Part shown: positions 1 to 8,058 of the stretch, in pieces | Numbering within the stretch: position 1 is the stretch's first letter | Layout of the letters: every line of letters starts with the position of its first letter | DNA from: Leptolyngbya sp. SIO4C1 | GTDB taxonomy: Bacteria > Cyanobacteriota > Cyanobacteriia > Phormidesmidales > Phormidesmidaceae | Assembly (NCBI GenBank): GCA_010671975.1 | Contig: JAAHIA010000008.1 | Span: 1-33,110 of the forward strand | Length of the DNA stretch: 33,110 nucleotides | Direction of reading: 5' to 3' | Position numbers and translations under genes: made by a program | The notes under the pieces: generated by a model | Databases searched by the model: none | Told to the model about the DNA's origin: nothing | What the model saw: the letters and a program-made list of their open reading frames with translations, nothing else

Positions 1-251
1 AGTCGCCCCTGACCCACCGCTGCTACCGCCTGCTTCATAGAAATGGTTTTAGGTCGCTCAGTCAGCCCTAGGCGCGCGCAGCCCACCCCTACTGCTCCAG
101 AGGAGACTAAAATTACCCGATTGCCCTGACGCCGCAGCTGACTCAGTGTCTCTACCAGTCGCGCTAGGGTCGAGAGGGCCAAATATCCGGTAACCGGCTG
201 CGTCAGGCTCGATGTGCCAATCTTAACCACCACCGTCAGCGAAGTCTGCAC
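1..251 (-). CDS. proB: Glutamate 5-kinase, N-terminal part (cut by window edge)
   Basis: Phosphorylates L-glutamate to gamma-glutamyl phosphate, the first step of proline synthesis in the cytosol. About 83 N-terminal residues are visible. They contain the amino-acid-kinase start [11 protein letters not shown] and the segment [16 protein letters not shown], which forms part of the nucleotide and glutamate site, followed by [11 protein letters not shown]. The start is a GTG at 251; an in-frame TAA lies three codons upstream, so no earlier start is possible. A weak AGG lies about 9 bases before it. The gene follows the yqeG-type gene on the same strand, an arrangement I recall from other cyanobacteria, but a hairpin terminator lies between them. 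The C-terminal part is outside the window, so the presence of a PUA domain cannot be judged. Confidence 0.93.
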   Translation of the reverse strand, partial: MQTSLTVVVKIGTSSLTQPVTGYLALSTLARLVETLSQLRRQGNRVILVSSGAVGVGCARLGLTERPKTISMKQAVAAVGQGR

Positions 252-289
252 CGCAGCTTACCTAAATCTCAACAGCCCTAACAGGAAAG

Positions 290-334
290 CATAAAAACAG
301 GGACATAGCGAGCTACGTCCCCAGTCTTTTATTA
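290..334 (-). terminator. Hairpin terminator, possibly bidirectional, between yqeG and proB
   Basis: Stem GGGAC/GTCCC with one mismatch and an inner TAG/CTA around a CGAG loop occupies 300-321. Read on the minus strand it is followed by TGTTTTTATG, giving a classic T-tract; on the plus strand it is followed by CAGTCTTTTATT. It would end the yqeG transcript, so proB probably has its own start of transcription in the roughly 40 bases before its GTG, or is served by read-through. Confidence 0.6.
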
Positions 335-359
335 TGTTCGCGCGCACTTGTATAAGCTT

Positions 360-384
360 GGGGTCTTTATATGGCGATGACCCC
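360..384. repeat. Inverted repeat GGGGTC/GACCCC downstream of yqeG
   Basis: Six-base perfect arms at 360-365 and 379-384 around a 13-base A/T-rich loop. No clear T-tract follows on either strand. It may be part of the 3' untranslated region of the yqeG transcript; no function is claimed. Confidence 0.3.
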
Positions 385-463
385 ATTCAATACTCCCATG
401 ATCCCAGCAAAACTGAAGCGTCCCGAAAGCTGTAATCTTTTCTTTAGATTTTGCGATCGCGCT

Positions 464-988
464 TTACGACAGCGCTTTCAGCGTCACACCTAGCCGGGCT
501 GAGAGCCAAATTTCAAAATTGCGCACGCACTTTTTAGGATTGGCAGCCAGCGGATCAACCATCGGATCGACCAGGATGGTAAACATGCCAATCCGGTTAC
601 CGGCCAGCACGTCGGTAAACAGCCGATCGCCCACCATGCCAATTTGGTGAGGCGGTCGATCTAAAATGGCCGCTGCCTGTCGCAGCTTGCGACGGGAGGG
701 CTTGCCTGCAGCGGTAAAGTAGGGCACATCCAGCGCGGTGGCGATGCGGCGAATTCGCACCTGATTCAGGTTATTGCTCACCAGCACAATCGCAACCGAA
801 GCCTTCACCCGATCGGCCCACTGCTTGACGTCAGCCATTGGGTCGCTCTGTCGAAAAGGGACCAGCGTCTCGTCAACGTCTAAAATCAGTCCGCTGAGCT
901 GATGCTGGCGAATGATATCGGGCGTGAGCCCTAAAATTGAATCTCCGAGCACCAGATCCGGCTGCAGTAGCGGTCCCCATTCAAACAT
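464..988 (-). CDS. yqeG: YqeG-family HAD IIIA phosphatase
   Basis: Haloacid-dehalogenase-fold phosphatase of the YqeG family. The visible HAD motifs are motif I DVDETLVPF with nucleophile D37 and acid/base D39, motif II as VSNN, the motif III lysine in GKPSRRK, and motif IV GDRLFTDVLAGN. The protein is 174 residues, the usual length for the family, with no signal peptide. Members include a eukaryotic mitochondrial phosphatidylglycerophosphatase, but the bacterial substrate is not firmly known, so a phosphatidylglycerol-phosphate role here is inference. It lies 80 bases after mltG in the same direction and is probably the last gene of that operon, with a hairpin terminator downstream. Confidence 0.88.
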   Translation of the reverse strand: MFEWGPLLQPDLVLGDSILGLTPDIIRQHQLSGLILDVDETLVPFRQSDPMADVKQWADRVKASVAIVLVSNNLNQVRIRRIATALDVPYFTAAGKPSRRKLRQAAAILDRPPHQIGMVGDRLFTDVLAGNRIGMFTILVDPMVDPLAANPKKCVRNFEIWLSARLGVTLKALS

Positions 989-1068
989 GGCGATTCATCG
1001 ATCTCCTGATAAGATATCTCCTGGTAAAGGTCACCTCGGCGCTGCACGAATGCGAAACAGGCGCTTTG

Positions 1069-2142
1069 CTAGTTTATCTCAGGATTTTCCTGCTGAGCAT
1101 CGATGCCGTCGCGGATTCGCGCTTGGGCAATTTCATGCTCGGCCAGCGTACTGCTAAACACGTGAGTGCCATCATAGCGGGCGACAAAGTACAAATAGTC
1201 TGTGTAAGGCGGATTCAAGGACGCTTCTAGGCTGGCTAGGCCAGGACTGGCAATCGGCGTCGGCGGCAGCCCCGGATTGAGGTAGGTATTGTAGTCGTTA
1301 GGCGTATTGACCTGAGCCAGCGTCAGCGGATTTTCGGGCGTCTGGGTCACACCTAGGCCATATTCTACGGTCGGATCGGCCCCGAGCGTCATGCCCTCTT
1401 CGAGGCGGCGCGCAAAGACGCTGGCAATGGTTGAGCGCTCATCGGCAATCACGGCTTCTTTTTCGACGATGCTGGCCAAAGTCACCCAGTCTACCAGGTC
1501 ATAGCGGCTGCGCTGCTGCTGGTAGAGCGGTAGCGCCACCTGCTCAAAGCGGGTCAGCATCATGTCAATGATGGCCTCAGCGCTGATGGCTTCGCTCGGC
1601 AGCTGATAGGTATCAGGATAGAGAAATCCTTCTAGGTGAGGCAGCGCCTGCGGTAGCCAGGGATAGCGGTCATACGGAATCTGCTCGGTCGCTGCTAGAA
1701 ATTCGTCGGCTGACACCAGCCCCTGAGACGCTAACGAAGCTGCCATCTGACCGCGATTCCAGCCTTCAGGAATGGTGAAGCTGAGCTCTACCACATCACC
1801 AGACCAAATCTGCTCAGCAATTTCGGCCAGCGGCTGCGACGGTGAAACTGCGTAGGTGCCGGCCTGAAAGCCGCCTTCGGCTTCTCGCCAGAGCTTCCAG
1901 CGGGTTAGCAGCTTCCAAGCGGTGGTGGAGCGAATCAGGCCAGCAGCTTCAAGATCTTGACCAATCTGCTGTGCTGAGGTCCCGGAAGGAATTTGAATTT
2001 GCACCAGCTCATCAGGCTCAGTGGCTTCGGCCTGTACCGGCTCTTTGGCCCAGCTCCACCAGGCCCAGCTTTGCCAGGCAATGCCGGCAAAAAATGCCAG
2101 GGTTGCTAAATACAGTATCCGTCTGAAAAGTTTTAATTTCAT
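1069..2142 (-). CDS. mltG: Endolytic transglycosylase MltG (YceG-like)
   Basis: Membrane-anchored lytic transglycosylase that cleaves nascent peptidoglycan strands and limits glycan length. Residues 7-30 form an N-terminal transmembrane anchor placing the rest in the periplasm. A LysM-like segment spans roughly 46-110. The catalytic region has LASIVEKEA around residues 222-230, with E227 aligned to the family's catalytic glutamate. Further conserved blocks are GADPTVEYGLG, NTYLNPGLPPTPIASPG and YLYFVARYDGTHVFSSTLAEH. Length 357 is normal. The start is ATG 28 bases after the upstream DUF3727 stop, so the two genes are likely co-transcribed. The pairing of mltG with ruvX and yqeG is a cyanobacterial neighbourhood. 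Confidence 0.95.
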   Translation of the reverse strand: MKLKLFRRILYLATLAFFAGIAWQSWAWWSWAKEPVQAEATEPDELVQIQIPSGTSAQQIGQDLEAAGLIRSTTAWKLLTRWKLWREAEGGFQAGTYAVSPSQPLAEIAEQIWSGDVVELSFTIPEGWNRGQMAASLASQGLVSADEFLAATEQIPYDRYPWLPQALPHLEGFLYPDTYQLPSEAISAEAIIDMMLTRFEQVALPLYQQQRSRYDLVDWVTLASIVEKEAVIADERSTIASVFARRLEEGMTLGADPTVEYGLGVTQTPENPLTLAQVNTPNDYNTYLNPGLPPTPIASPGLASLEASLNPPYTDYLYFVARYDGTHVFSSTLAEHEIAQARIRDGIDAQQENPEIN

Positions 2143-2169
2143 GACTCAGGGGCAAGTCAACCAGGTTGA

Positions 2170-2733
2170 CTACTCTAATACATCAAACAGCTGATCTTCT
2201 AGCTGTGGCTGAATGCGCTGAAATTCTTCCGGAGAAAGTAAAACGGTTTGACCATTGCGATCGCGCTTTGCAAAGAATAGCAGAGGTTCTAACGGAGTAC
2301 AGAGCGTATATTGCTCATCCTCGTGAAAAAAGGTGGCCAGCATTTGAAATTCGTCCACGGTAGACTCACTGGCGTCGTCGCTTGGCACCTCTAGCGAAAA
2401 GCAGTTTTCTTCTTGAATTTCTGGCAGCTCGCCCGCTGCGGTCAGGGTGTGAGCACTGCGCTGCAGCGTGAGATCTAATTCGGCTAGCACGGCTTTAGCA
2501 GTCGGAAACAGCTCGTCAATGTCGCCTTCGTCAATATCTGCCAGCAGCTCCTCGTCATCGTCATCTTCTGACTGCCAGACAAACACTTCGATCGGGGCGT
2601 CGACGGGCAGCAGCAGCAGGTAGTCTTCGCCATCGACCGTCAGCGTTTGCTCAATAAAGCAGTCAAGGGTGCGGCCAGCCTCATCGCTTAGCGTCACAGT
2701 AGGGCTGTCAAAATCGTCTGTAAAGTCCGGCAT
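2170..2733 (-). CDS. DUF3727 domain protein
   Basis: Cyanobacterial conserved protein of unknown function, 187 residues and strongly acidic (runs such as DDDDEELLADIDEGDIDELF around 57-76). The N-terminal part resembles the small DUF1292-like fold (TVTLSDEAGRTLDCFIEQ, then YLLLLPVDAPIEVF). The C-terminal half repeats the theme with QMLATFFHEDEQYTLCTPLEPLLFFAKR, which is characteristic of DUF3727. There is no signal peptide or membrane segment. It lies between ruvX and mltG in one direction, 73 and 27 bases from them. I recall the same order in other cyanobacteria. The context suggests a link with cell wall or DNA processing, but no function is demonstrated. Confidence 0.8.
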   Translation of the reverse strand: MPDFTDDFDSPTVTLSDEAGRTLDCFIEQTLTVDGEDYLLLLPVDAPIEVFVWQSEDDDDEELLADIDEGDIDELFPTAKAVLAELDLTLQRSAHTLTAAGELPEIQEENCFSLEVPSDDASESTVDEFQMLATFFHEDEQYTLCTPLEPLLFFAKRDRNGQTVLLSPEEFQRIQPQLEDQLFDVLE

Positions 2734-2806
2734 GCAAAATCTCCCTAGCAGCTGATTGCAAGAATAGTCTATGACTGCCCCTCGAAGCAGCTAAATCTAG
2801 GAAAAA

Positions 2807-3226
2807 TTAGCGCGAGCGTCGCTGATCTAACCACTGCTGCAGAATAATCGCGGCGGCCTTGCGATCGATCAGGGCTCGATTGCGCCTAGGCGAGAGCTTT
2901 TCAGCAATCAGTAGCTGCTCTGCTTGAAACGACGTCAGTCGCTCATCGACGAATTCGACCGGCAGTGAGAGCGCTTGCGATAGGCGGCTGGCGAATTTTT
3001 GCACCTGGCGGGCCTGAAAGCCTAAGCTGCCGCTCATCGTATAGGGCAGCCCCACCACCAGCACGCTCACCTGCCGCTCGGCAATCAGCGCCTGCAGCTG
3101 CTCAACCACCTGCTGAAAGGACCTGTATTCTAAAGTCGTTAGGCCAGTGGCAATCAGACCGGTGCGATCGCAGCCAGCCACACCAATCCGCTTTCGCCCC
3201 ACATCTAGCCCCAGTGCCGAAATCAT
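2807..3226 (-). CDS. ruvX: Holliday junction resolvase-like RuvX/YqgF
   Basis: RNase H-fold nuclease of the YqgF family, implicated in pre-16S rRNA 5'-end maturation and in Holliday junction processing. Visible family signatures: LGLDVGRKRIGVA with metal-binding D8, VVGLPYTMSGSLG, VEFVDERLTS carrying the catalytic glutamate, and the C-terminal DRKAAAIILQQWL with the last acidic residue. 139 residues is the usual length. ATG start 35 bases downstream of the GNAT-like gene. The cyanobacterial order ruvX-DUF3727-mltG supports the call. Confidence 0.93.
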   Translation of the reverse strand: MISALGLDVGRKRIGVAGCDRTGLIATGLTTLEYRSFQQVVEQLQALIAERQVSVLVVGLPYTMSGSLGFQARQVQKFASRLSQALSLPVEFVDERLTSFQAEQLLIAEKLSPRRNRALIDRKAAAIILQQWLDQRRSR

Positions 3227-3261
3227 TGCATGCTTTACGAATCGCAGCTCTAGCTCAGCCC

Positions 3262-4479
3262 TCAGATCGTCGGCTGAGCCGGATCGTCAAAGCCCGGCGG
3301 CAATTCTGTAGACCTGCAGTCGGGCAGCGGCGCTGAGTCCGAAGCGCGGCGCGGATGCAGCGAGAAGCGGCCAGGAATCGGCTTACCGGAAGGCTGTAGT
3401 CCTTGAAGCACGTCTGGCAGGTGCAGCCCCTCTAGCGACACCATCTTAGATTCGCGAACCTTGTGCCACACCGAGCGAGACATCATCAGCGTATGCTCGA
3501 CTTCTGCTGCGCCCATGCTCTTGAGATAGCTCTCACGCTCGGGCTGATAGTCTAGCGAGGCCAGCCGCAGCGACTGGTCCGGGAACCCCTGCACTATCTG
3601 CGCCATCTGTGCCATCAGCTCGGCGTAAAGCCAGGTGTAGGCCGGATGTACCGTCAGCTTCGCGGCATGAGGGTAGCCGCCGTCGCGACAGATTTTCAGC
3701 TGAAAGTAGCCAATAGCCGCCTTGCGCTGCGGCTCAAAAACATAGGCCGAGACGGTCTCGGTACGGCGCATCCAGCGGCCAATCTGGCTGCCTACGGCGC
3801 TGACCAGGTTAGTCTTAAAGTCTTGAATCTGATGGTCAAACACCTGTCGCACCAGCGGCGGCATCGACACGGTCTCTAGCTGATAAATCAGCTGTGCATC
3901 GGCGTTGCTAACCGGCAGCAGGTTGGGCAGATCGGGCTCATGCTGAGCCAGCTGGGCCAGCTGCTCAGCGGCAATTGACCAGTAGGTAATGTGAGCTAGC
4001 GGCTGAAAGCCGTTCTGGCGATAGAGCGCCAGGCCAAACTTGTCGCCAATGTCGGTTTCACTAATCCAGGTGTGGGCTTCCCAAATCGTTTCAAAGCAGT
4101 GACGTAGCAGCTGACTGGCGGCATCCAAGCTCAGCGTTAGCTGCCCTGTCTGCCCGGATTTCACCACTACCCGGTCCACTCGCCAGGTGCTGCGCGTTCG
4201 ATTGAAGGGCGAGGCTTCGATCAGGCCGCGCACCTGATGGTCCTTTTCTGCGACGAAGGCCGCAAACTGACGCTGCAGCGGATTGGGCAGCAGCGTTAGC
4301 AGCTGCATCGGCCCGTACCATTTGCGCATCTGCTGCAGATAGGACGGCAGCTTTGTCCCTGCCGTAAACTGACCAGCCGAAACGACCTCGGTCTCGCTGC
4401 TAGAGACGAGCTTGTCAATATCGCGAAAATGAACAGACCGGATCGTTAACGATCCATCATCGGCATTGGCTTGCGGCAT
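3262..4479 (-). CDS. GNAT-like N-acetyltransferase-related protein
   Basis: 405-residue soluble protein resembling a conserved cyanobacterial family annotated as GNAT acetyltransferase. It opens with LTIRSVHFRDIDKL, the usual first strand and helix of GNAT domains, and contains DKFGLALYRQNGFQPLAHITYW around 175-200, similar to the GNAT motif A/B end where an aberrant loop precedes NGF. The second half has PHAAKLTVHPAYTWLYAELM and YLKSMGAAEVEHTLMMSRSVWHKVRES, suggesting a second degenerate GNAT repeat. The last 50 residues are proline-rich and likely disordered. No substrate can be named. It sits between the CofE-like gene (33 bases) and ruvX (35 bases), probably one transcript. Confidence 0.6.
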   Translation of the reverse strand: MPQANADDGSLTIRSVHFRDIDKLVSSSETEVVSAGQFTAGTKLPSYLQQMRKWYGPMQLLTLLPNPLQRQFAAFVAEKDHQVRGLIEASPFNRTRSTWRVDRVVVKSGQTGQLTLSLDAASQLLRHCFETIWEAHTWISETDIGDKFGLALYRQNGFQPLAHITYWSIAAEQLAQLAQHEPDLPNLLPVSNADAQLIYQLETVSMPPLVRQVFDHQIQDFKTNLVSAVGSQIGRWMRRTETVSAYVFEPQRKAAIGYFQLKICRDGGYPHAAKLTVHPAYTWLYAELMAQMAQIVQGFPDQSLRLASLDYQPERESYLKSMGAAEVEHTLMMSRSVWHKVRESKMVSLEGLHLPDVLQGLQPSGKPIPGRFSLHPRRASDSAPLPDCRSTELPPGFDDPAQPTI

Positions 4480-4512
4480 AGAGGCTACGCTTGCAACAGT
4501 GCCTAGCGCAGG

Positions 4513-5685
4513 CTAGGGCTTAGGACGAATGAGCACCACCGGGGTCTGCTCATCAGCATTCCCAGCTGGGTTATCAATCAGAGCCTTACTAATTAAGTCT
4601 AGATCGGTATCTGGGGTGGCTGCCAATATCTTAACTGCTTTAAGGTCGTTGACGTCGACAATCGCCGCTTTTAAGCCGGTTTCTTGATGAATTTGCTGCA
4701 CCAGCCCTGCCGCATCTTTGGGACCTAGCACAATGAACTGATCGTAGGGTGGCAGCGTACCGGTAACGTCGTCAATCAGGCGAGCCTGCTCGCCAGCTAG
4801 CTCGTAGAACAAGCCGGGCTTACCCAGGAACTTTTTCGCGATCGCGCCAGCTGCAAAGGCATAGACCACTCGCCAAGGGCCAACGATATCGATCAGCGTT
4901 TGCATCCCGCAGGCGGTCGCCAGGCTAGAGGTCGGCATAAAGAAATAGCAGATGCGCTTGGCTACCCAGCCCGGTCGAACATCGCTGGGATGCCGCCAGC
5001 GGCCCTGCATAATGGCGATCGGCGTTTCTCCTAGGGTGACAATATCGCCGGGTTTGGCATGCAGACTGACATAGCGCTTGACCACCTCGATGGGTGAATC
5101 CAGATGCGTGAGCAGATGCGTTGGCACCGGCAGCACATCGGCAACGGCCGTCTCCCGCCAGCGGTTAGCTGCCTCGGGCTTTGGAAACCGCAGCGGCACA
5201 ATCACATGCCCGGCTTTCGGAATGCGGCCTTCGGGGCCGTAGGTCAGATAGCGCACTCGCACCCACACGGCTTTGAGCGCGCGCAGGTCGGGACCTTGGA
5301 TCTCTACCCGAACCTTCATGCCGGTGGTTTTGCCAATTTTGACAATGTAGGCAAACCAGTAGCCATCCGATCGGGCTGGAGCATCTTCATGGTGGGGCAC
5401 CACGCTGATGCGAACCGTCACCCCCTTAAGCGATTCACCCGAGAGCAGCGTTGCCTCGGCGCTGACCTCAGGCACCATAATTTCTAGTTGCCGCGTCTGG
5501 TTGATCAGCTTTGGACTGCCGACGATCACATAGCGCTCAGGTTCATAGGTGGTGATATTCCATTCACCGGCAGCAAACTCTAGCCGATTGCCCGGTCGCT
5601 GCCGATACTGCCACTCTATCAGCAGCCAGACAACCACGGCCGCTAGCACCAGCAGGCCAATTAGCGTTCCCAAAATCCCTGCCAT
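4513..5685 (-). CDS. CofE-like (F420-0:gamma-glutamyl ligase family) membrane-anchored protein
   Basis: 390 residues. Residues 3-23 form a single N-terminal transmembrane segment. After a beta-rich insert (about 35-165) a region similar to the coenzyme F420-0:gamma-glutamyl ligase family begins: VKRYVSLHAKPGDIVTLGETPIAI, then GRWRHPSDVRPGWVAKRICYFF, and later GLKAAIVDVNDLK. CofE proper adds glutamates to F420-0 using GTP. The membrane anchor and N-terminal insert are not features of canonical CofE, and no other F420 gene is visible here. The call is therefore family membership, not activity. It is the first gene of the minus-strand run leading to yqeG and is divergent from cruF across 245 bases. 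Confidence 0.7.
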   Translation of the reverse strand: MAGILGTLIGLLVLAAVVVWLLIEWQYRQRPGNRLEFAAGEWNITTYEPERYVIVGSPKLINQTRQLEIMVPEVSAEATLLSGESLKGVTVRISVVPHHEDAPARSDGYWFAYIVKIGKTTGMKVRVEIQGPDLRALKAVWVRVRYLTYGPEGRIPKAGHVIVPLRFPKPEAANRWRETAVADVLPVPTHLLTHLDSPIEVVKRYVSLHAKPGDIVTLGETPIAIMQGRWRHPSDVRPGWVAKRICYFFMPTSSLATACGMQTLIDIVGPWRVVYAFAAGAIAKKFLGKPGLFYELAGEQARLIDDVTGTLPPYDQFIVLGPKDAAGLVQQIHQETGLKAAIVDVNDLKAVKILAATPDTDLDLISKALIDNPAGNADEQTPVVLIRPKP

Positions 5686-5930
5686 TCGGGGGTCTCCTTA
5701 TCAGCACGGGGTGGCGTGCCAGATTACATCAGTACGAGTTGTATCGCACTCTTGAACCAGAGGCAATCAATGCAGTGCTTTCGCCCGCCTGGGCAGCCGC
5801 CAGGTGAGGATTCAGCCCAGGCGGTCAGCCCTGAATCGCCAGCACCCTGCAATTTTGACGTTTACAAAACTTAAAGCTTGCGTCACGATGCAGGTGTCGG
5901 CTCTCTCAATTTTAATCTCGGGCATCTTTC
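5686..5930. promoter_or_regulatory. Divergent intergenic region with overlapping inverted repeats upstream of cruF
   Basis: Holds the start regions of the CofE-like gene (minus) and cruF (plus). Two overlapping perfect inverted repeats are visible: CGCCTGGGC at 5786-5794 with GCCCAGGCG at 5815-5823, and GATTCAG at 5809-5815 with CTGAATC at 5831-5837. They share bases, so only one hairpin can form at a time. A TTGACG lies at 5855-5860, but no convincing -10 element stands at the right distance. Confidence 0.4.
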
Positions 5931-6809
5931 ATGAATCAGCTAGCGCAGACGACTCAGGCCTTCCTATGGAGCCATATCTTGGCGATGTTCTTTGGTTTAG
6001 CCGGACTTCTGTGGGTGATGCCGCATCCTGAATGGTTGGCCGCTGTGCCCGCTGGTACGCAGCTCTTTCGCTGGAGCATGGCCGGGGGCGGCGTGATCTA
6101 CATTGTGCTGGGTGCGATCGCGGTGGCGCTGTATGCAGCACATCATCTCGGTTACAAAGCCTTAATCATCTTTAGCCTAGCGGCGATCGGCATTTCGCTC
6201 ACCAGCGAGCTGCTCGGCACCAGCACTGGCTTTCCGTTCGGCCATTACAGCTACCTCAACGGGCTAGGCTACAAAATTGCCGGGCTAGTGCCGTTTACAA
6301 TTCCGCTATCTTGGTTTTACCTAGGTCTGTCGGCCTACTGTCTGGCCCGAGGCGCGCTGGTTAGCTCCCCCCGACAGTGGCTGCGACAGGGCCTAGCGGT
6401 GGTCTTGGGGGCAGGATTACTCACCGCCTGGGACTTTGTGCTGGATCCGGCCATGAGTCAAACTGCCTTACCGTTCTGGTACTGGCATCAGCCAGGCGCC
6501 TTTTTTGGCATGCCCTATCAGAATTTTTGGGGCTGGCTGGGCACTGGGATTGTCTTCATGGGCGTTGCTGCCTTTGGCTGGCGCCGTCTGCCGAGCACCT
6601 ACGGGCTCTCGCGATCGCAGCTGAGCTTCTGGCTTTGGATGTACCTCGCTAACTTTGGCTTTGCACTGGTCATGAGCCTCTCAGCCGGGTTTGGGCGGCT
6701 GGCGCTGCTGGGACTGACGGTTGGGGTGATGCCGGCGCTGCTCTGCTGGTGGCAAACGCCGGCTGAGCCCTCAGCAGAGACTGCCAGCGCGCTTGCCGCT
6801 GAGCGGTGA
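5931..6809 (+). CDS. cruF: Carotenoid 1',2'-hydratase CruF (gamma-carotene 1'-hydroxylase)
   Basis: Polytopic membrane enzyme that adds water across the 1',2' double bond of the psi end of gamma-carotene-type carotenoids, an early step to myxol glycosides and myxoxanthophyll. 292 residues with about seven hydrophobic segments. Conserved blocks seen: SLTSELLGTSTGFPFGHYSYLNGLGYKIAGLVPFTIPLSWF (about 87-127, with the Glu and His/Tyr typical of the family), WDFVLDPAM near 165, and PYQNFWGWLGTG near 195. The start ATG at 5931 is preceded by no strong Shine-Dalgarno sequence. It is followed 25 bases later by cruG, the usual cyanobacterial pairing. Confidence 0.92.
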   Translation: MNQLAQTTQAFLWSHILAMFFGLAGLLWVMPHPEWLAAVPAGTQLFRWSMAGGGVIYIVLGAIAVALYAAHHLGYKALIIFSLAAIGISLTSELLGTSTGFPFGHYSYLNGLGYKIAGLVPFTIPLSWFYLGLSAYCLARGALVSSPRQWLRQGLAVVLGAGLLTAWDFVLDPAMSQTALPFWYWHQPGAFFGMPYQNFWGWLGTGIVFMGVAAFGWRRLPSTYGLSRSQLSFWLWMYLANFGFALVMSLSAGFGRLALLGLTVGVMPALLCWWQTPAEPSAETASALAAER

Positions 6810-6834
6810 GTTATTCCTTCCGGCTGGACCTCTG

Positions 6835-8058
6835 ATGCTCGCAACGACAACGATGGATGCCTGCAGCTGGGTTAGCGCAATCGCGCTGCTGGCCCTGTTT
6901 TATCAGCTGCCGGCGGTGGCTCTCTGGCTGAGCCGGTTGCTGCAAGGACCCAGCCGTCGCCCACCAGTGCAGCCGGTTGCTGCAGGAGAACAGAAAAGCC
7001 CAAATAGCGGTGCCATCACTATCGTTGTACCCACGCTAAATGAGGCTGCCCGCATTGGTCCTTGCCTGGCAGGACTGCGCCAGCAGGGGGACGACGTGCG
7101 TGAAATTTTGATTGTTGATAGCGAGTCGCAGGATGGCACGCGCGAGCAGGTCAAAGCTGTTGCCGCGCAGGATTCGCGCTTTCAGCTGCTGAGCGACGCA
7201 CCGCTGCCGCCAGGCTGGATCGGTCGTCCCTGGGCACTGCACACCGGTTTTTTGAACAGCTCACCTCACAGCCACTGGATTTTGGGCATTGATGCCGATA
7301 CGCAACCAGCCCCGCAGCTCGCAGCCAGCCTAGCCAGCGCTGCCGATGCCGCAGGCTACGACTTAGTCTCTCTATCCCCCCGGTTTATTCTCAAAACTTG
7401 GCCAGAATGCTGGCTGCAGCCGGCCCTGCTGATGACGCTGCTCTACCGATTTGGACCGGTGGGTCAGCCGCCCCTGACAGCCGAGCGAGTGATGGCCAAC
7501 GGTCAGTGCTTTCTCTGCCGGCGTCAGCTGCTGCGATCGCTAAACGGCTATACCGCTGCTCGCAGCTCTTTTTGCGATGATGTGACCTTGGCTCGCCAGG
7601 CTGCCCTGCAGGGGGCCAAGGTCGGCTTTTGGGACGGTGCTGAACTGCTGGATGTGCGCATGTATGAAGGCTTTTGGGAAACTTGGCAAGAGTGGGGCCG
7701 ATCGCTCGATCTCAAAGATGCCAGTTCTCGGTCGCAGCTATGGAGCGATATTTGGCTGCTCTCAGCCGTGCAGGCACTACCCTGGCTGCTGCTGCCGCTT
7801 GGCTTTGGGGCTATCTACACCAATCTCGTCAGCCCAATGGTCTGGTGGCTACTGAGCGTCAACGGCAGCCTGATTGTCATCCGGGTTGCGCTGCTAGCAG
7901 CGCTGCGACCTAGCTACCGGCTAGAAGCTGGCGGCTGGGCCTTTTGGCTATCGCCGCTGGCTGACCCGCTAGCCACGCTGCGGATTGTGCTATCGGCGCT
8001 ACAGCGCCCGACCCAGTGGCGCGGTCGCATCTATGCTACAAGCGTTGCTGACCGCTAG
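6835..8058 (+). CDS. cruG: Carotenoid 2'-O-glycosyltransferase CruG (GT2 family)
   Basis: Membrane-bound family-2 glycosyltransferase that attaches the sugar at the 2' hydroxyl of myxol. An N-terminal hydrophobic segment is followed by the GT-A domain: TIVVPTLNEAARIGPCLAGL, then EILIVDSESQDGT, with the metal-binding GIDADTQP (D153 and D155 counted from the chosen start). An acceptor-side block CDDVTLARQAALQGAKVGFWDG precedes WQEWGRSL (QxxRW-like), and C-terminal hydrophobic segments follow. The chosen start is ATG 6835, because the open frame upstream begins only with a TTG at 6793 that would overlap cruF; GGA lies 8 bases before the ATG. It converges with and overlaps the CRR6 gene by 4 bases. 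Confidence 0.88.
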   Translation: MLATTTMDACSWVSAIALLALFYQLPAVALWLSRLLQGPSRRPPVQPVAAGEQKSPNSGAITIVVPTLNEAARIGPCLAGLRQQGDDVREILIVDSESQDGTREQVKAVAAQDSRFQLLSDAPLPPGWIGRPWALHTGFLNSSPHSHWILGIDADTQPAPQLAASLASAADAAGYDLVSLSPRFILKTWPECWLQPALLMTLLYRFGPVGQPPLTAERVMANGQCFLCRRQLLRSLNGYTAARSSFCDDVTLARQAALQGAKVGFWDGAELLDVRMYEGFWETWQEWGRSLDLKDASSRSQLWSDIWLLSAVQALPWLLLPLGFGAIYTNLVSPMVWWLLSVNGSLIVIRVALLAALRPSYRLEAGGWAFWLSPLADPLATLRIVLSALQRPTQWRGRIYATSVADR

